A stretch of DNA of 64,000 bases from Campylobacter fetus subsp. testudinum 03-427 (GTDB taxonomy: Bacteria; Campylobacterota; Campylobacteria; Campylobacterales; Campylobacteraceae): positions 1,550,001-1,614,000 of the forward strand of contig CP006833.1 in NCBI GenBank assembly GCA_000495505.1, written 5' to 3'. Position numbers and translations under genes: made by a program. Below are positions 1 to 8,886 of this stretch, piece by piece; the first letter of the stretch is position 1; every line of letters begins with the position of its first letter. The notes beneath the pieces are model-generated. The model made no database searches and was not told the DNA's origin. It saw nothing but the letters and a program-made list of their open reading frames with translations.

Positions 1-181
1 CAACTTCAAAGCTGACTCTTGTCCTAGTCGAACTTTTTTCAAATATCATTGCTAAAGTTTGGTCTTTCAAATATGAAATATAATTTTTACTTTTCGCCTC
101 TTTTTTAATCTCTGCGGCTAAATTTAAAATATCTAAAATCTCATCTTTACTAAAGTCGTTAAGAGTTAAAAAATGTCTCAT
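1..181 (-). CDS. argF: Ornithine carbamoyltransferase, N-terminal part (cut by window edge)
   Basis: Reading the minus strand from an ATG at 181 gives about 60 residues that begin [10 protein letters not shown] and contain [13 protein letters not shown]. This is the carbamoyl-phosphate binding S-T-R-T-R signature of aspartate/ornithine carbamoyltransferases. The length and the FEKSSTRTR form fit ArgF, which makes citrulline from ornithine and carbamoyl phosphate in arginine synthesis. An AAGGAAA ribosome site lies just upstream of the ATG. The gene follows hemB with only 10 bases between, so the two are probably co-transcribed. I recall the same argF-hemB order in C. jejuni. The rest of the gene lies outside the window. 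Confidence 0.9.
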   Translation of the reverse strand, partial: MRHFLTLNDFSKDEILDILNLAAEIKKEAKSKNYISYLKDQTLAMIFEKSSTRTRVSFEV

Positions 182-191
182 GTATTTCCTT

Positions 192-1169
192 TTAATATGC
201 TGTTTTTAAGATTTTAGCTACTTCTTTTGCGTGATAACTTATGATAAGGTCGGCTCCTGCGCGCTTAAATCCGACCATAGTTTCCATCATCACGCGCTCA
301 TAGTCGATGACTCCTGCTTTTGCTCCGGCTTTTAGCAGTGCGTACTCACCACTAACATTATAAACGCAAAGAGGAAGAAGAGTTCTTTCTTTTATATCTC
401 TAATAATATCAAGATAAGCTAAAGCTGGTTTTACCATCAAAATATCTGCGCCTTGTGCTTCGTCCTCTAGGCTTTCATTTATCGCTTCAAAGCGGTTTGC
501 GCAGTCCATTTGGTAGCTTCTTCTATCTCCAAAGCTTGGCGCACTCTGAGCTACATCGCGAAACGGTCCGTAATACGCAGAGGCAAATTTAGTAGAATAC
601 GCCATAATCGGTAAATTTTCGTATCCGTTTTCATCAAGAGCGTTTCTTAAAGTTTCTATGATGCCATCCATCATACCACTTGGAGCTATCATATCTGCGC
701 CCGCTCTTGCATGCACTAAAGCTTGTTTAGCTGAGATCTCAAGAGTAGAATCATTATCAACTGTTTTATGAACATGATCAAGTATGCCACAATGCCCGTG
801 ATCTGTGTATTCGCAAAAGCAAAGATCAGTTATCACCACAAGCTCCGGGAATTTAGCTTTTATAGCTCTTAGAGATCTTGCGATCAGTCCATCATCGCTC
901 AAAGCGTCGCTTCCTATGCTGTCTTTTAAATTTGGAATACCAAATAAAAGTATCGATTTTATACCTAAACTTATAATTTCTTCGCACTCTTTTAAAATTT
1001 CATCAAGACTTAGTTGAAATACTCCTGGCATCGAGCTTATCTCTTTTTTCACGCCGTTTCCTTCAACTACGAAAAGCGGATAGATAAAGTCTTCAACACA
1101 AATTTTATTTTCTCTAACCATATCACGAATGGACGGATTTATCCTAAGTCTTCTAAATCTCGCAAACAT
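192..1169 (-). CDS. hemB: Delta-aminolevulinic acid dehydratase (porphobilinogen synthase)
   Basis: This enzyme condenses two 5-aminolevulinate molecules to porphobilinogen in cytoplasmic haem synthesis. The 325-residue protein has the two active-site lysines, in [11 protein letters not shown] (Lys194) and [10 protein letters not shown] (Lys247). A zinc-type cysteine set lies in [14 protein letters not shown] (Cys117, Cys119, Cys127), so it belongs to the Zn-dependent class. An in-frame ATG lies 24 bases further upstream. I prefer the ATG at 1169 because AGGAG sits about 8 bases before it and family members start MFxRFRRLR. It is divergent from ribA, and the 113 bases between must carry both promoters. 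Confidence 0.96.
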   Translation of the reverse strand: MFARFRRLRINPSIRDMVRENKICVEDFIYPLFVVEGNGVKKEISSMPGVFQLSLDEILKECEEIISLGIKSILLFGIPNLKDSIGSDALSDDGLIARSLRAIKAKFPELVVITDLCFCEYTDHGHCGILDHVHKTVDNDSTLEISAKQALVHARAGADMIAPSGMMDGIIETLRNALDENGYENLPIMAYSTKFASAYYGPFRDVAQSAPSFGDRRSYQMDCANRFEAINESLEDEAQGADILMVKPALAYLDIIRDIKERTLLPLCVYNVSGEYALLKAGAKAGVIDYERVMMETMVGFKRAGADLIISYHAKEVAKILKTAY

Positions 1170-1282
1170 AATATAACTCCTAGTTTTTGGCAATTATATC
1201 TAAATTAATGTTAATTAAAAATTATCTATTTTTCATAAATTTAAATATTTTTGATAAACTTTACTCCAAAAGGAAAACAATT

Positions 1283-1870
1283 ATGGAAATAATAAAATCA
1301 AATATAGCAAACCTGCCTAGCCGATTTGGCAAATTTAAAATAAAATCATATAAAGAAGGCTGTTGTAAAGAGCATCTTGTCGTATTTTCTCCAAATTTAG
1401 ATGTAAGCAAACCAGTAAATGTAAGAATCCACTCAGAATGCTTAACTGGGGACGCGATTGGCAGCTTAAAATGCGACTGCCGCGACCAACTAGAAGCTAG
1501 TTTAAAATACATAAATAAACATGGTGGAATGGTAATTTACTTGCGTCAAGAAGGGCGAAATATAGGGCTTTTAAATAAAGTAAATGCGTACGCTTTACAA
1601 GATAACGGACTTGATACCATAGAAGCAAATCACCAACTAGGTTTTAAAGCCGATGAGAGAACTTACGAGATAGTCGATTTCATACTAAAAGATTTTGATA
1701 TAAAAAGCATAAATTTACTCACAAACAATCCACTAAAACTTTCAAGTCTAACTTGCGTAAATATAGAAAAAAGAATACCTATAGAGATAGAATCTAATGA
1801 ATTTAACAAAGATTATCTAAAGGTAAAAAAAGAGCAAATGGGGCATATGTTAGATGAATTTACCAGATAA
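1283..1870 (+). CDS. ribA: GTP cyclohydrolase II
   Basis: This is the first step of riboflavin synthesis: GTP to 2,5-diamino-6-ribosylamino-pyrimidinone phosphate, formate and pyrophosphate. The protein has 195 residues, close to the stand-alone E. coli enzyme. It has the zinc ligands Cys53, Cys64 and Cys66 in C-x10-C-x-C, and the GTP-binding stretch LRQEGRNIGL. The open frame extends 96 bases upstream, but the ATG at 1283 has a strong AAAAGGAAA site. No DHBP synthase (RibB) domain is fused, unlike many RibBA proteins. Its 3' end overlaps rsmG by 17 bases, so the two are translationally coupled. Confidence 0.95.
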   Translation: MEIIKSNIANLPSRFGKFKIKSYKEGCCKEHLVVFSPNLDVSKPVNVRIHSECLTGDAIGSLKCDCRDQLEASLKYINKHGGMVIYLRQEGRNIGLLNKVNAYALQDNGLDTIEANHQLGFKADERTYEIVDFILKDFDIKSINLLTNNPLKLSSLTCVNIEKRIPIEIESNEFNKDYLKVKKEQMGHMLDEFTR

Positions 1871-2402
1871 TTTTTGGAGCAAAGTAAGCGAATTTGAGGT
1901 TATTTTAAAACAATTTAATAAAATACATAGTCTTACGAATTACAGTGATATAAAACCAGTTGTAGAAGATAGCATAAAACCGCTTGAGTTTTTGGATTTT
2001 AATCCAAAAATAGTAATTGATGTAGGTAGCGGGGCTGGATTTCCAGCTATTTTTTTAAGCTTGATTTTAAACTCCAGCGAGTTTCATCTCTACGAACCAA
2101 TCGCTAAAAAATCAAGCTTTTTATCGTACGTATGTGCAGCTTTAAATTTAAAAAACATAACCGTTCATTCCTCCAAAATAGAATCCTGCCAAAAACTAAA
2201 AGCTGATCTTATAACTTCAAGAGCACTTAGCAAAGCTCTATTTCTTATAGAAATTTGCAGCGGATTTTACGACGAAAATACAACATTTTTACTATACAAA
2301 GGGGACGGAGCCAAAGAAGAGATATCAAATTTAAAATGCAAAAATAGTATAATAAGCTCCGGAAAAAGAAATTATCTATTTTTAAAAGGTGTCACATGCT
2401 AG
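1854..2402 (+). CDS. rsmG: 16S rRNA (guanine-N7)-methyltransferase RsmG
   Basis: RsmG (GidB) makes m7G527 in 16S rRNA using S-adenosylmethionine. The 182-residue protein carries the family motif VIDVGSGAGFPAIFL (about residues 54-68), the SAM-binding loop. This is followed by LYEPIAKKSSFL, the GidB-type acidic loop and RNA-facing K-x-x-F-L segment, and later by ITSRAL. The length is slightly short for the family (about 190-210), as is usual in this group. It overlaps the end of ribA and the start of the next small gene, within a tight ribA-rsmG-htpX run. Confidence 0.93.
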   Translation: MNLPDNFWSKVSEFEVILKQFNKIHSLTNYSDIKPVVEDSIKPLEFLDFNPKIVIDVGSGAGFPAIFLSLILNSSEFHLYEPIAKKSSFLSYVCAALNLKNITVHSSKIESCQKLKADLITSRALSKALFLIEICSGFYDENTTFLLYKGDGAKEEISNLKCKNSIISSGKRNYLFLKGVTC

Positions 2403-2590
2403 GAAAAATCATAATATTTGCTCTAATCATAGCCGCAATATACTTTTTTATACTATCTAAATTTAGAAAAAATAAGCCTTCAAACAGTAGCGAAAACTTC
2501 GTTGAATGTGATAAATGCAAGACATTTGTAAGCATAAATGAAACCGTGTTAAAAAACGGGAAATATATTTGCAAGGAGTGCTTAAAATGA
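2396..2590 (+). CDS. PP0621-like small membrane-anchored zinc-ribbon protein
   Basis: This 64-residue protein has one hydrophobic segment (about residues 4-20). A basic linker follows, then four cysteines as two CxxC knuckles (Cys38/Cys41 and Cys59/Cys62). This layout matches the PP0621 family, an N-terminal membrane anchor with a cytoplasmic zinc ribbon and no established function. The gene overlaps rsmG by 7 bases, and its stop overlaps the next start in an ATGA arrangement, so it is surely translated as part of the operon. Confidence 0.82.
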   Translation: MLGKIIIFALIIAAIYFFILSKFRKNKPSNSSENFVECDKCKTFVSINETVLKNGKYICKECLK

Positions 2591-2901
2591 TAGTTTTTGG
2601 TAGTGAGTTTGTACCTTATGATGAGGTTATTTTAGAGGATTTTAGCGGTTATAGTTTGCAAAAAAAACCTGATTTTTTAAGAGTAAAATCAAAAAAAGAG
2701 GCTATTTTTGCCAACGCTAACGGAGTTAAATTTATAGTTTGCGATAATTTAAATTTTGCAAGACAGTTACAAGCACTAGCAAATGACTATATATTTGATT
2801 CTAAAATAGCAGTTTTGATATGTGACGACTTTGAATTAGAAGCCGCTATAGACGCTAGAATCGATGCTAGTATATATAAAAGTGCGACAAGAGGATTTTG
2901 A
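2587..2901 (+). CDS. Conserved hypothetical protein
   Basis: I do not recognise the function. The protein is 104 residues, acidic, without signal peptide or membrane segment. It has a predicted alternating beta/alpha pattern (for example VKFIVCDNL and KIAVLICDD), suggesting a small Rossmann-like fold. The start at 2587 is chosen because its ATG overlaps the upstream TGA (ATGA). The frame can be extended upstream by 18 bases without a better ribosome site. Its own TGA overlaps the htpX ATG. The tight coupling with rsmG and htpX argues that it is real. Confidence 0.75.
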   Translation: MIVFGSEFVPYDEVILEDFSGYSLQKKPDFLRVKSKKEAIFANANGVKFIVCDNLNFARQLQALANDYIFDSKIAVLICDDFELEAAIDARIDASIYKSATRGF

Positions 2902-3767
2902 TGGAGCTTTTAAAAACTGTTAGTTTAATGGTTATTTTAATGTTGCTATTTGTAAGCGTAGGCGCATATATAGGTGGTTTGAATGGAATGGTCATAGCAT
3001 TTTTAATAGCCTTAGGACTTAATTTTTTTAGCTATTTTTATAGCGATAAACTTATACTAAAACATTACAACGCTCAGCTTGTAGAGCATTCAAATACAAT
3101 TTATAAGATAGTAAGCGAGTTATGCAAAAAGGCAAATATTCCTATACCAAAAGTATATGTTATCCCAGATAACACTCCAAATGCATTTGCTACTGGAAGG
3201 AATTGGGATAATTCAGCCATAGCTTTAACAAACGGACTTTTAAATTTACTTGATGAAAATGAGATAAAAGCGGTAATCGCTCATGAATTAGGTCATATAA
3301 GGCATTATGATATACTTACTGGATCTATAGCGGCCATTTTCGCCGGAGCTATAGCGATTTTAGCAAATTTTGCTCATTTTGGAGCTGGGATAAATAAAAA
3401 CGCAAACAGAGGAAACATACTTATAGTAATAATTCTAGCTGTAATTATGCCATTAGCCGCAACGATAATACAAATGAGTATATCTCGCTCAAGAGAGTTT
3501 GAAGCAGATAGATTTTCAGCGAATTTAACAGATCCTATTTATCTTGTAAATGCTCTTTCAAAGCTAGAAGGTTACGCCTCAAAAAGTGTATTAAAAAATG
3601 CAGATGAGCAAACAGCACATATGTTTATCATAAATCCGTTTAGTTCTGTAAAAAGCGGTATTTCAAATTTATTCCGCACTCATCCATCTACAAAACAGAG
3701 GATAGATAGGCTTTTAAATTTAAAAGAACACTCAAAAAGCGCGGCTTATAAATATTTCAATAGTTAA
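2901..3767 (+). CDS. htpX: Membrane zinc metalloprotease HtpX
   Basis: HtpX (M48B) is an inner-membrane protease that degrades misfolded membrane proteins. The 288-residue protein has two N-terminal membrane helices (about 6-24 and 28-46) and the zinc motif HELGH at 128-132. Two more helices follow (about 140-160 and 173-192), then the third zinc ligand Glu201 in SREFEADRFS, so the active site is complete. ATG 2901 is preferred because GAGG lies 6 bases before it and it overlaps the previous stop. A TTG just upstream is in frame but poorer. It converges on alr, and both stop codons lie in one hairpin. Confidence 0.94.
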   Translation: MELLKTVSLMVILMLLFVSVGAYIGGLNGMVIAFLIALGLNFFSYFYSDKLILKHYNAQLVEHSNTIYKIVSELCKKANIPIPKVYVIPDNTPNAFATGRNWDNSAIALTNGLLNLLDENEIKAVIAHELGHIRHYDILTGSIAAIFAGAIAILANFAHFGAGINKNANRGNILIVIILAVIMPLAATIIQMSISRSREFEADRFSANLTDPIYLVNALSKLEGYASKSVLKNADEQTAHMFIINPFSSVKSGISNLFRTHPSTKQRIDRLLNLKEHSKSAAYKYFNS

Positions 3768-3810
3768 GCTCAAAAATCAAACAACAACTCTTTTAATCTT
3801 TGAGCTTAAC
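3763..3810. terminator. Hairpin spanning both stop codons of convergent htpX and alr
   Basis: The 12-base arms GTTAAGCTCAAA (3763-3774) and TTTGAGCTTAAC (3799-3810) are perfect inverted repeats around a 24-base loop. The htpX stop (3765-3767) lies in the left arm and the alr stop (3777-3779) in the loop. A shared bidirectional terminator is likely, although no long T-run follows on either strand. Confidence 0.55.
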
Positions 3811-4790
3811 TTAACTAAAATATCATAACTTATCGTATCAAAAAACTTAGCCCATACTCTAGCATCGTCAAAAACGCATATCTGATCACCAAAGTCAGCG
3901 CAACTAAAGCTATCCATAGACATTTTGCCAAGTATTTTTTCACCGTTTGCTAAGTGCAGATCGCCTTTGCCATTATATCTTAAAAGTCCATCTCCATATC
4001 CTAAATCATACGTGGCTATATTTATATCTTTTTTAGCCGTGAAAACTCCACCATAACCTACACTTTGACCTGTTTTTAATACTCTTTTGCTGATTCTATC
4101 TGCCCAAAGACTCAAAACTCTTTTTAAATTTAAACTCTCATCAAACTGCGAATAACCAAACTGAACTATACCAGCGCGTACAAACTCGTCTTCAAAACCG
4201 TTTGTTCTTTCGATAGCAGCTGAATTATGCGAGTGAAACATAGGTTTATCAACACCGCTTTCTTTAAATAACGACCTAAGTTTGATCTTGGCTTTTAAAA
4301 AATTATCTTTTTGCACATAGTAGTCTCCACTCATCTCATCGCTACTTCTAAAATGTGTATAAGCGCCACATATCTTTATAGAACGGTTTTTTGCTATATC
4401 AAAAGCAGTCTTGATCTCACTGATGCTAATACCGTTTCTATGCATCATAGTGTCTATAGCAAGATGAACTCTAACTCCGCTTTTTATGACCTCTAAACCG
4501 CTAAGATCGTTTATAGCATAGATAAACTCGTCATTCTCCTTGCCATTTGGTATATGAGATAAAATGATAATATTTTTAAAAAAGGAGGATATTTCTATAG
4601 CTTCGTCTATGCTTTTTACGCAAGCCCATTTTATACCAAAATCACTTGCTATACCAGCCATCAAAACAGCTCCGTGTCCATAAGCGTCATCTTTCAAAAC
4701 CGCTATAATGCGTTCTTTTGATCCTATCTTATTTGAAATTTGAGTTAAATTATGGATATAAGCTGTTTTGCTCAAAACTATCTTAGACAC
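3777..4790 (-). CDS. alr: Alanine racemase
   Basis: This PLP enzyme interconverts L- and D-alanine for peptidoglycan. The 337-residue protein has the PLP lysine Lys33 in VLKDDAYGHG; the usual form is VKANAYGHG, so the two residues after the lysine differ. The second catalytic base is Tyr245 in SVGYGGVF. The C-terminal beta-domain contains LGYGDG and MSMDS, as in the family. It starts inside the end of the small upstream gene (8-base overlap), in the order pgp2 - small protein - alr on the minus strand. All three may be transcribed together, linking D-Ala supply with cell-wall trimming. Confidence 0.94.
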   Translation of the reverse strand: MSKIVLSKTAYIHNLTQISNKIGSKERIIAVLKDDAYGHGAVLMAGIASDFGIKWACVKSIDEAIEISSFFKNIIILSHIPNGKENDEFIYAINDLSGLEVIKSGVRVHLAIDTMMHRNGISISEIKTAFDIAKNRSIKICGAYTHFRSSDEMSGDYYVQKDNFLKAKIKLRSLFKESGVDKPMFHSHNSAAIERTNGFEDEFVRAGIVQFGYSQFDESLNLKRVLSLWADRISKRVLKTGQSVGYGGVFTAKKDINIATYDLGYGDGLLRYNGKGDLHLANGEKILGKMSMDSFSCADFGDQICVFDDARVWAKFFDTISYDILVKLSSKIKRVVV

Positions 4791-5043
4791 TGAAATTTAC
4801 GCCAAATCTTTTATAAACATAAGGAAGTATTTTTCTTAAAGAGTAGTCGTATGAGTAGAACTTAGCGTAAAGCTCTTTTAAACTCTTATCTTTGCAAGCG
4901 TCAAAATCAAAAACATTTGTATTGCCTTTTTTTGGTACGTTTGCATCTAAAACTTCAAAAAAACCATCTCTAGCTTTTAGAAGCTCTTCTATTTGAGATT
5001 TTATAAACTCTTTTTCCTCTTCTGTGACATCTGTATTTTGCAT
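4783..5043 (-). CDS. Small conserved hypothetical protein
   Basis: This 86-residue, charged, probably helical protein starts MQNTDVTEEE and contains ELLKARDGFFEVLDAN and YSLRKILPYVYKRFG. I do not recognise it, and it has no signal peptide or membrane segment. AAGGAAAA precedes the ATG at 5043. Its end overlaps the alr start by 8 bases, so translation is likely coupled. It lies 12 bases after pgp2. Confidence 0.7.
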   Translation of the reverse strand: MQNTDVTEEEKEFIKSQIEELLKARDGFFEVLDANVPKKGNTNVFDFDACKDKSLKELYAKFYSYDYSLRKILPYVYKRFGVNFSV

Positions 5044-5055
5044 AATTTTTCCTTA

Positions 5056-6024
5056 TTATTGCTCTATTAAGATTTTCATCTTGCCGCCATCTAGTTTAAC
5101 ATAAAGAGTTTTAACGCCATCAAATTTATAAGCTGAAGCGCGATATTTTTCCATAAAACTAACCCTAAAAATATTCTCATCGCCGATCGTAGGATATGGA
5201 GTTATACTAAATTGAGTAAATTGTATAAATTTGCTCTCTTTTCTAGAAAAAATACTTTTTTTCATCTCTTTAAATTTATCAAAACCTACTCCGTCGTATC
5301 TTTTAAATTTATTATCATAAAAGCTAAGATATTTATCGATATCGCTATTTGTCCAAGCCTCTTTCCATTTAAATAACTCTGCAAAGATAAGAGCTATATC
5401 CTCGTTTTTAGCTTCTAAAACACCACTTTCATTTATCAAAACCATACCGCCGTTATCTTTTAAAATACTTTCTAAATTTAACAGCAAGTCATTTGGCATG
5501 ACGACACAGCCTTTTGTTTTATATACGTCTTCTCTGATATTTCCATTTAAAGGAAATCCATGTATCCAGATACCTCCACCAGTTCTATCTCGTAACTTGT
5601 CAAAAAGATTTGGATATGAAAGATTAAAAGCGACTGGTCCATAGTAAGTATCCTCAGGCACAAAACGTCTTGTTATCTCATATACTCCAATAGGAGTTTT
5701 TAAATCCCCTTCTAAAAGCTTATCACCCATAAGACCAGTTAGAACCTTATGCTCTGCTTTAGAATCTAACTTTCCGTCTTTATACTCCTTTAAATAGAAG
5801 TTTTTCGCCTGTTTATCCACAACTACGATAAATATATCGCTATCGTAATACCCATATTTTAAATCCATTTGACTTAAATGTTTTTGCCAGTAATCTTTAC
5901 TTTGCAAATTTGCCTCTATGGCTTTTTGTACCGCTTCGATACCACTTTCTAAATAGATTTTTTCAAGATCTTTTGAATACAAAAAGCTCAAAAAGCTCAA
6001 AACAAAAAATAGAAACTTTTTCAA
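5056..6024 (-). CDS. pgp2: Peptidoglycan L,D-carboxypeptidase (Pgp2/Csd6-like, YkuD fold)
   Basis: Pgp2 (C. jejuni) and Csd6 (H. pylori) trim tetrapeptide stems to tripeptides in the periplasm and are needed for helical shape. The 322-residue protein starts with a signal peptide (residues 1-17). Next comes a short helical region, then a YkuD domain (about 62-200) with the catalytic set His155 in WIHGFPLNG and Cys173 in TKGCVVMP. A C-terminal NTF2-like domain (about 205-322) follows. Order and length match Pgp2. The start is TTG at 6024, with AAGG a few bases before. H. pylori HP0518 (Csd6) has also been reported to alter flagellin glycosylation, which is of interest beside this island. Confidence 0.88.
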   Translation of the reverse strand: MKKFLFFVLSFLSFLYSKDLEKIYLESGIEAVQKAIEANLQSKDYWQKHLSQMDLKYGYYDSDIFIVVVDKQAKNFYLKEYKDGKLDSKAEHKVLTGLMGDKLLEGDLKTPIGVYEITRRFVPEDTYYGPVAFNLSYPNLFDKLRDRTGGGIWIHGFPLNGNIREDVYKTKGCVVMPNDLLLNLESILKDNGGMVLINESGVLEAKNEDIALIFAELFKWKEAWTNSDIDKYLSFYDNKFKRYDGVGFDKFKEMKKSIFSRKESKFIQFTQFSITPYPTIGDENIFRVSFMEKYRASAYKFDGVKTLYVKLDGGKMKILIEQ

Positions 6025-6110
6025 TGCCTTAACCCTTAATTTTTAGTATTTTTAAGGCGTTATTATAGCCTAAGATTTTTAAATTTTCAGTTATCTTTTA
6101 TCAAAATTGC

Positions 6111-6144
6111 TATACAATCTTTGTTACATTAAACCATAAAGGAT
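6111..6144 (+). promoter_or_regulatory. Candidate promoter -10 and ribosome site of the copper chaperone gene
   Basis: A TATACAAT box at 6111-6118 lies 31 bases before the GTG start, and AAAGGAT at 6138-6144 is the ribosome site. No clear -35 is expected in Campylobacter. Support is by position and similarity only. Confidence 0.4.
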
Positions 6145-6149
6145 CTACA

Positions 6150-6584
6150 GTGTTTAAATTTACTCTTTCATGCGCTTTACTAGGTTCGCTATGTTTAGCC
6201 GCAAACATCGATATAGAGTCTCCTTTTGTAAAGGCTACGCCTCCAAATGCTAAAACTAGCGCTGCGTTTATGACTATCAAAAATAACACAAACAAAGACG
6301 TATCTTTAGTATCTGGAAGCAGTAACGCAAGCAAGGTTTTTGAAATTCATACCCATTTAAACGAAAACGGTATGAAAAAAATGGTTAGAATTCCACAAAT
6401 AGACATCCCTGCAAACAGCAGCGTTGAGCTAAAACCGGGCGGACTTCACATAATGCTAATTGATATAAATAAGCCTTTAGAAATCACAGATAAAGTCGAT
6501 TTAACTCTTGAGTTTAGCGACTCTAGTAAAATAGACCTAAAAAATGTAGAGGTCAAAAAACTAGCACCTATGATGAAGCATTAA
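6150..6584 (+). CDS. Periplasmic PCu(A)C-type copper chaperone
   Basis: These proteins carry Cu(I) in the periplasm, often to cytochrome c oxidase. The 144-residue protein has a signal peptide (MFKFTLSCALLGSLCLAA). The metal motif is spread over EIHTHLNENGMKKM (His67/His69, Met75/Met78) and GGLHIMLI (His100, Met102), which is the H-Mx(10)-M-x(21)-H-x-M pattern of the family. It starts with GTG behind AAAGGAT. It is divergent from pgp2, an arrangement I recall from C. jejuni. A terminator follows, separating it from the glycan island. Confidence 0.88.
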   Translation: MFKFTLSCALLGSLCLAANIDIESPFVKATPPNAKTSAAFMTIKNNTNKDVSLVSGSSNASKVFEIHTHLNENGMKKMVRIPQIDIPANSSVELKPGGLHIMLIDINKPLEITDKVDLTLEFSDSSKIDLKNVEVKKLAPMMKH

Positions 6585-6613
6585 GGGTATTTTAAGTTGC
6601 TATTACAAAATTT

Positions 6614-6633
6614 AGCCCTAAATTAGGGCTTTT
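6614..6633 (+). terminator. Rho-independent terminator after the copper chaperone gene
   Basis: AGCCCTA (6614-6620) and TAGGGCT (6624-6630) form a perfect stem with a 3-base loop, followed by TTT. It marks the left boundary of the glycan island. Confidence 0.72.
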
Positions 6634-6663
6634 ACTTTAAATTAATAATCATTGAGGATAATT

Positions 6664-8886
6664 TTGTTAGAAAGTAAAATTGATATAGATATTTTAGTCA
6701 AAAAAATAGCTTCTGGAAATATACCGAAGTTGAACCATGATGAGCTTTTGGGACTTAGGAACGCATTTTACGACTTTGTTTTAAATAAAAACGATCTGCC
6801 TCCAAAAGAGTATCTTTGGCTTATAAAAGTTTTTGAAGGTTCAAATTTAGAAGATAAAAAAGAATTTAAAAACTATATAAAAACAGCCGACAACTACCTT
6901 GATTCTTGTGATGATATAAATCAAAAACTTCTATTAATACATTTAAAAACAACTTGCTTAATACTAAATTCTAAGACAAAAGAGGCTATGGAATACTATA
7001 TACTGAGCTTTGCATTGCTTAATTGCTCTGAGATTCCAAATCTAGCCAACTATCTTGAGTTTTTTGAAAAATACTGTAAAGATATTAGTTTTGAGTTATA
7101 TTATAATGTATGCAAAAAGCTTTTTGATCCCGATTACTATCTAAATCTTGATAATGCTCAACAAAGAAATATTTTAAATAATAATCTTATAATATTTTGG
7201 AAATTTACAAATGTATTTGTTAATAGGCAAATTATAAAAATATATGATCTTATGCTAAAAATTTTTAACTATTTTGTCCAAAATGATAAATATGAAAAAG
7301 CTATGCATATAACACTTAGTATGATACATTTTTATTCAAATACCAACCAAGGCGGCGGAAATATACAAAATGATATCATAGTTCCTATTGAAGCTATGTA
7401 TCAAAGATTTTTAAATCATGTAAATATACCAACATATCATACAAAAAGACATACTAAAAAACGTATAGGATTTTTAAAAGATCGTATAGTTGCAAACTCG
7501 CCGTATAAAGTTGAATATTCGCTTATAAAAGCACTTATGCAAAATGAGGATTTTAGAAAAAAATATCAAATTTATATATACTCGTTTTCGACGACCGAAA
7601 AAGCTTTGGACGATGATTATACAGTTCAAGAACTTTTAAATTTAGGGGTGAAAGTCGAAGCTCCTTCTTTTGAACAGTTTAGAACTCAAGGATTTTACTA
7701 TTCATATTTGGAAAAATCACTTTTGATTAGAGATAAGATAATAAGAGATGAAATAGATATTTTGATAGATTTTACTGGGAGTAATCCTTTAGCTGAGTTT
7801 TTATTTGTCACAAGATCTGCTAAAAAACAAATATACTGGTCACATGGAAATACAGAATACAATATCAAATCGATCGATTTAAAAGTCAGTCACTTTCAGC
7901 CTACTAGCGAATATAAAATTATAAGCGTACCTATGGATAATAAATTCTATAACCCTCCTATCGACCAGCAATTGATCATAAACGAACGAAGCAAATACCC
8001 AAAAGACGCTTTCATTGTAGGCGTAATTAGCAGATTAGTAAAAATAGATGATGATCGTTATCTTCGCTCAATAAGTGAAATTTTAAAACAAAATCCAAAA
8101 GCTATATATTTAGCTTGCGGAGACGGCGGAAATATCAATCGAATAAAAGCAAAATTAGATGAATTTGGAGTTTTAGATAGATTCTACTTCACAGGAATGA
8201 TAAATCCGCATATTTATGGTTATATCATAGATCTTTGGCTAAATACATTTCCGCCTCACGTTCAAGGCGAGAGTGCAAATGAGTATATGTCAAAAGGTGG
8301 TGCTATATTAGGATATTATGAGCCACAAATTTTTGATATAGATGACGAAAATATTAAAAAAATCAAATATGATAGCTCAAAACTACTGGTATATATAGAA
8401 AACATAGAGAATTTTAACAAACAAACCAAAGGATATGATGAGTTTATCTCTGATCCGTATTATATAATTTTAAACGATAAGCCTATAACAGATAGCGTTT
8501 TAAAAGCAAAATCTATAATAGGTGATAAATCAGTATACGATGTTAGAGTGCGTATTGAAGATGGAAAAATAATAGGATATGATGGTAAATTTTTTATATA
8601 TAAGTCATTTTTCAAAGAAAATGCTTGGTATGAGAGGGATTATGAGATATGTACTTGGATATTGCAAAATAAAGATATTTGTCTCATAAATGAAAATGAC
8701 CATATATATGGCTATTTTACAGCATTTAATATGGATGAATACATAAAAAAAGCAACTATGCTAATAAAAAACCACAAAATAAGAGCTCAGTTAAAAAAAT
8801 TCAATTCGGCTTATCTAAATGCTTGTAAAGAGATTACTAGTAAAAATATACTTAAGGATTTTGAGAATATAATATGCAAAAAATAA
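6664..8886 (+). CDS. Glycosyltransferase, GT41/SPINDLY-like GT-B fold
   Basis: The product is about 740 residues. The first about 270 residues are helical, as in repeat-containing scaffolds. Then comes a GT-B pair: an acceptor half with DILIDFTG (about residue 365), typical of O-GlcNAc transferase/SPINDLY relatives, and WSHGN (about 390). The donor half has GVISRLVK (about 451), ACGDGGN (about 484) and LWLNTFPP (about 525). About 190 more C-terminal residues follow. This suggests a cytoplasmic enzyme that adds sugar to a protein or glycan; donor and acceptor cannot be read. The TTG start at 6664 has GAGGA before it. An in-frame TTG at 6652 lacks a ribosome site. It overlaps the next gene by 13 bases and opens the island. 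Confidence 0.72.
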   Translation: MLESKIDIDILVKKIASGNIPKLNHDELLGLRNAFYDFVLNKNDLPPKEYLWLIKVFEGSNLEDKKEFKNYIKTADNYLDSCDDINQKLLLIHLKTTCLILNSKTKEAMEYYILSFALLNCSEIPNLANYLEFFEKYCKDISFELYYNVCKKLFDPDYYLNLDNAQQRNILNNNLIIFWKFTNVFVNRQIIKIYDLMLKIFNYFVQNDKYEKAMHITLSMIHFYSNTNQGGGNIQNDIIVPIEAMYQRFLNHVNIPTYHTKRHTKKRIGFLKDRIVANSPYKVEYSLIKALMQNEDFRKKYQIYIYSFSTTEKALDDDYTVQELLNLGVKVEAPSFEQFRTQGFYYSYLEKSLLIRDKIIRDEIDILIDFTGSNPLAEFLFVTRSAKKQIYWSHGNTEYNIKSIDLKVSHFQPTSEYKIISVPMDNKFYNPPIDQQLIINERSKYPKDAFIVGVISRLVKIDDDRYLRSISEILKQNPKAIYLACGDGGNINRIKAKLDEFGVLDRFYFTGMINPHIYGYIIDLWLNTFPPHVQGESANEYMSKGGAILGYYEPQIFDIDDENIKKIKYDSSKLLVYIENIENFNKQTKGYDEFISDPYYIILNDKPITDSVLKAKSIIGDKSVYDVRVRIEDGKIIGYDGKFFIYKSFFKENAWYERDYEICTWILQNKDICLINENDHIYGYFTAFNMDEYIKKATMLIKNHKIRAQLKKFNSAYLNACKEITSKNILKDFENIICKK

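Noticed and set aside
6110-6334. Minus-strand 74-codon frame opposite the copper chaperone gene
   Set aside because: It is antisense to a clear signal-peptide protein and has no supporting features.
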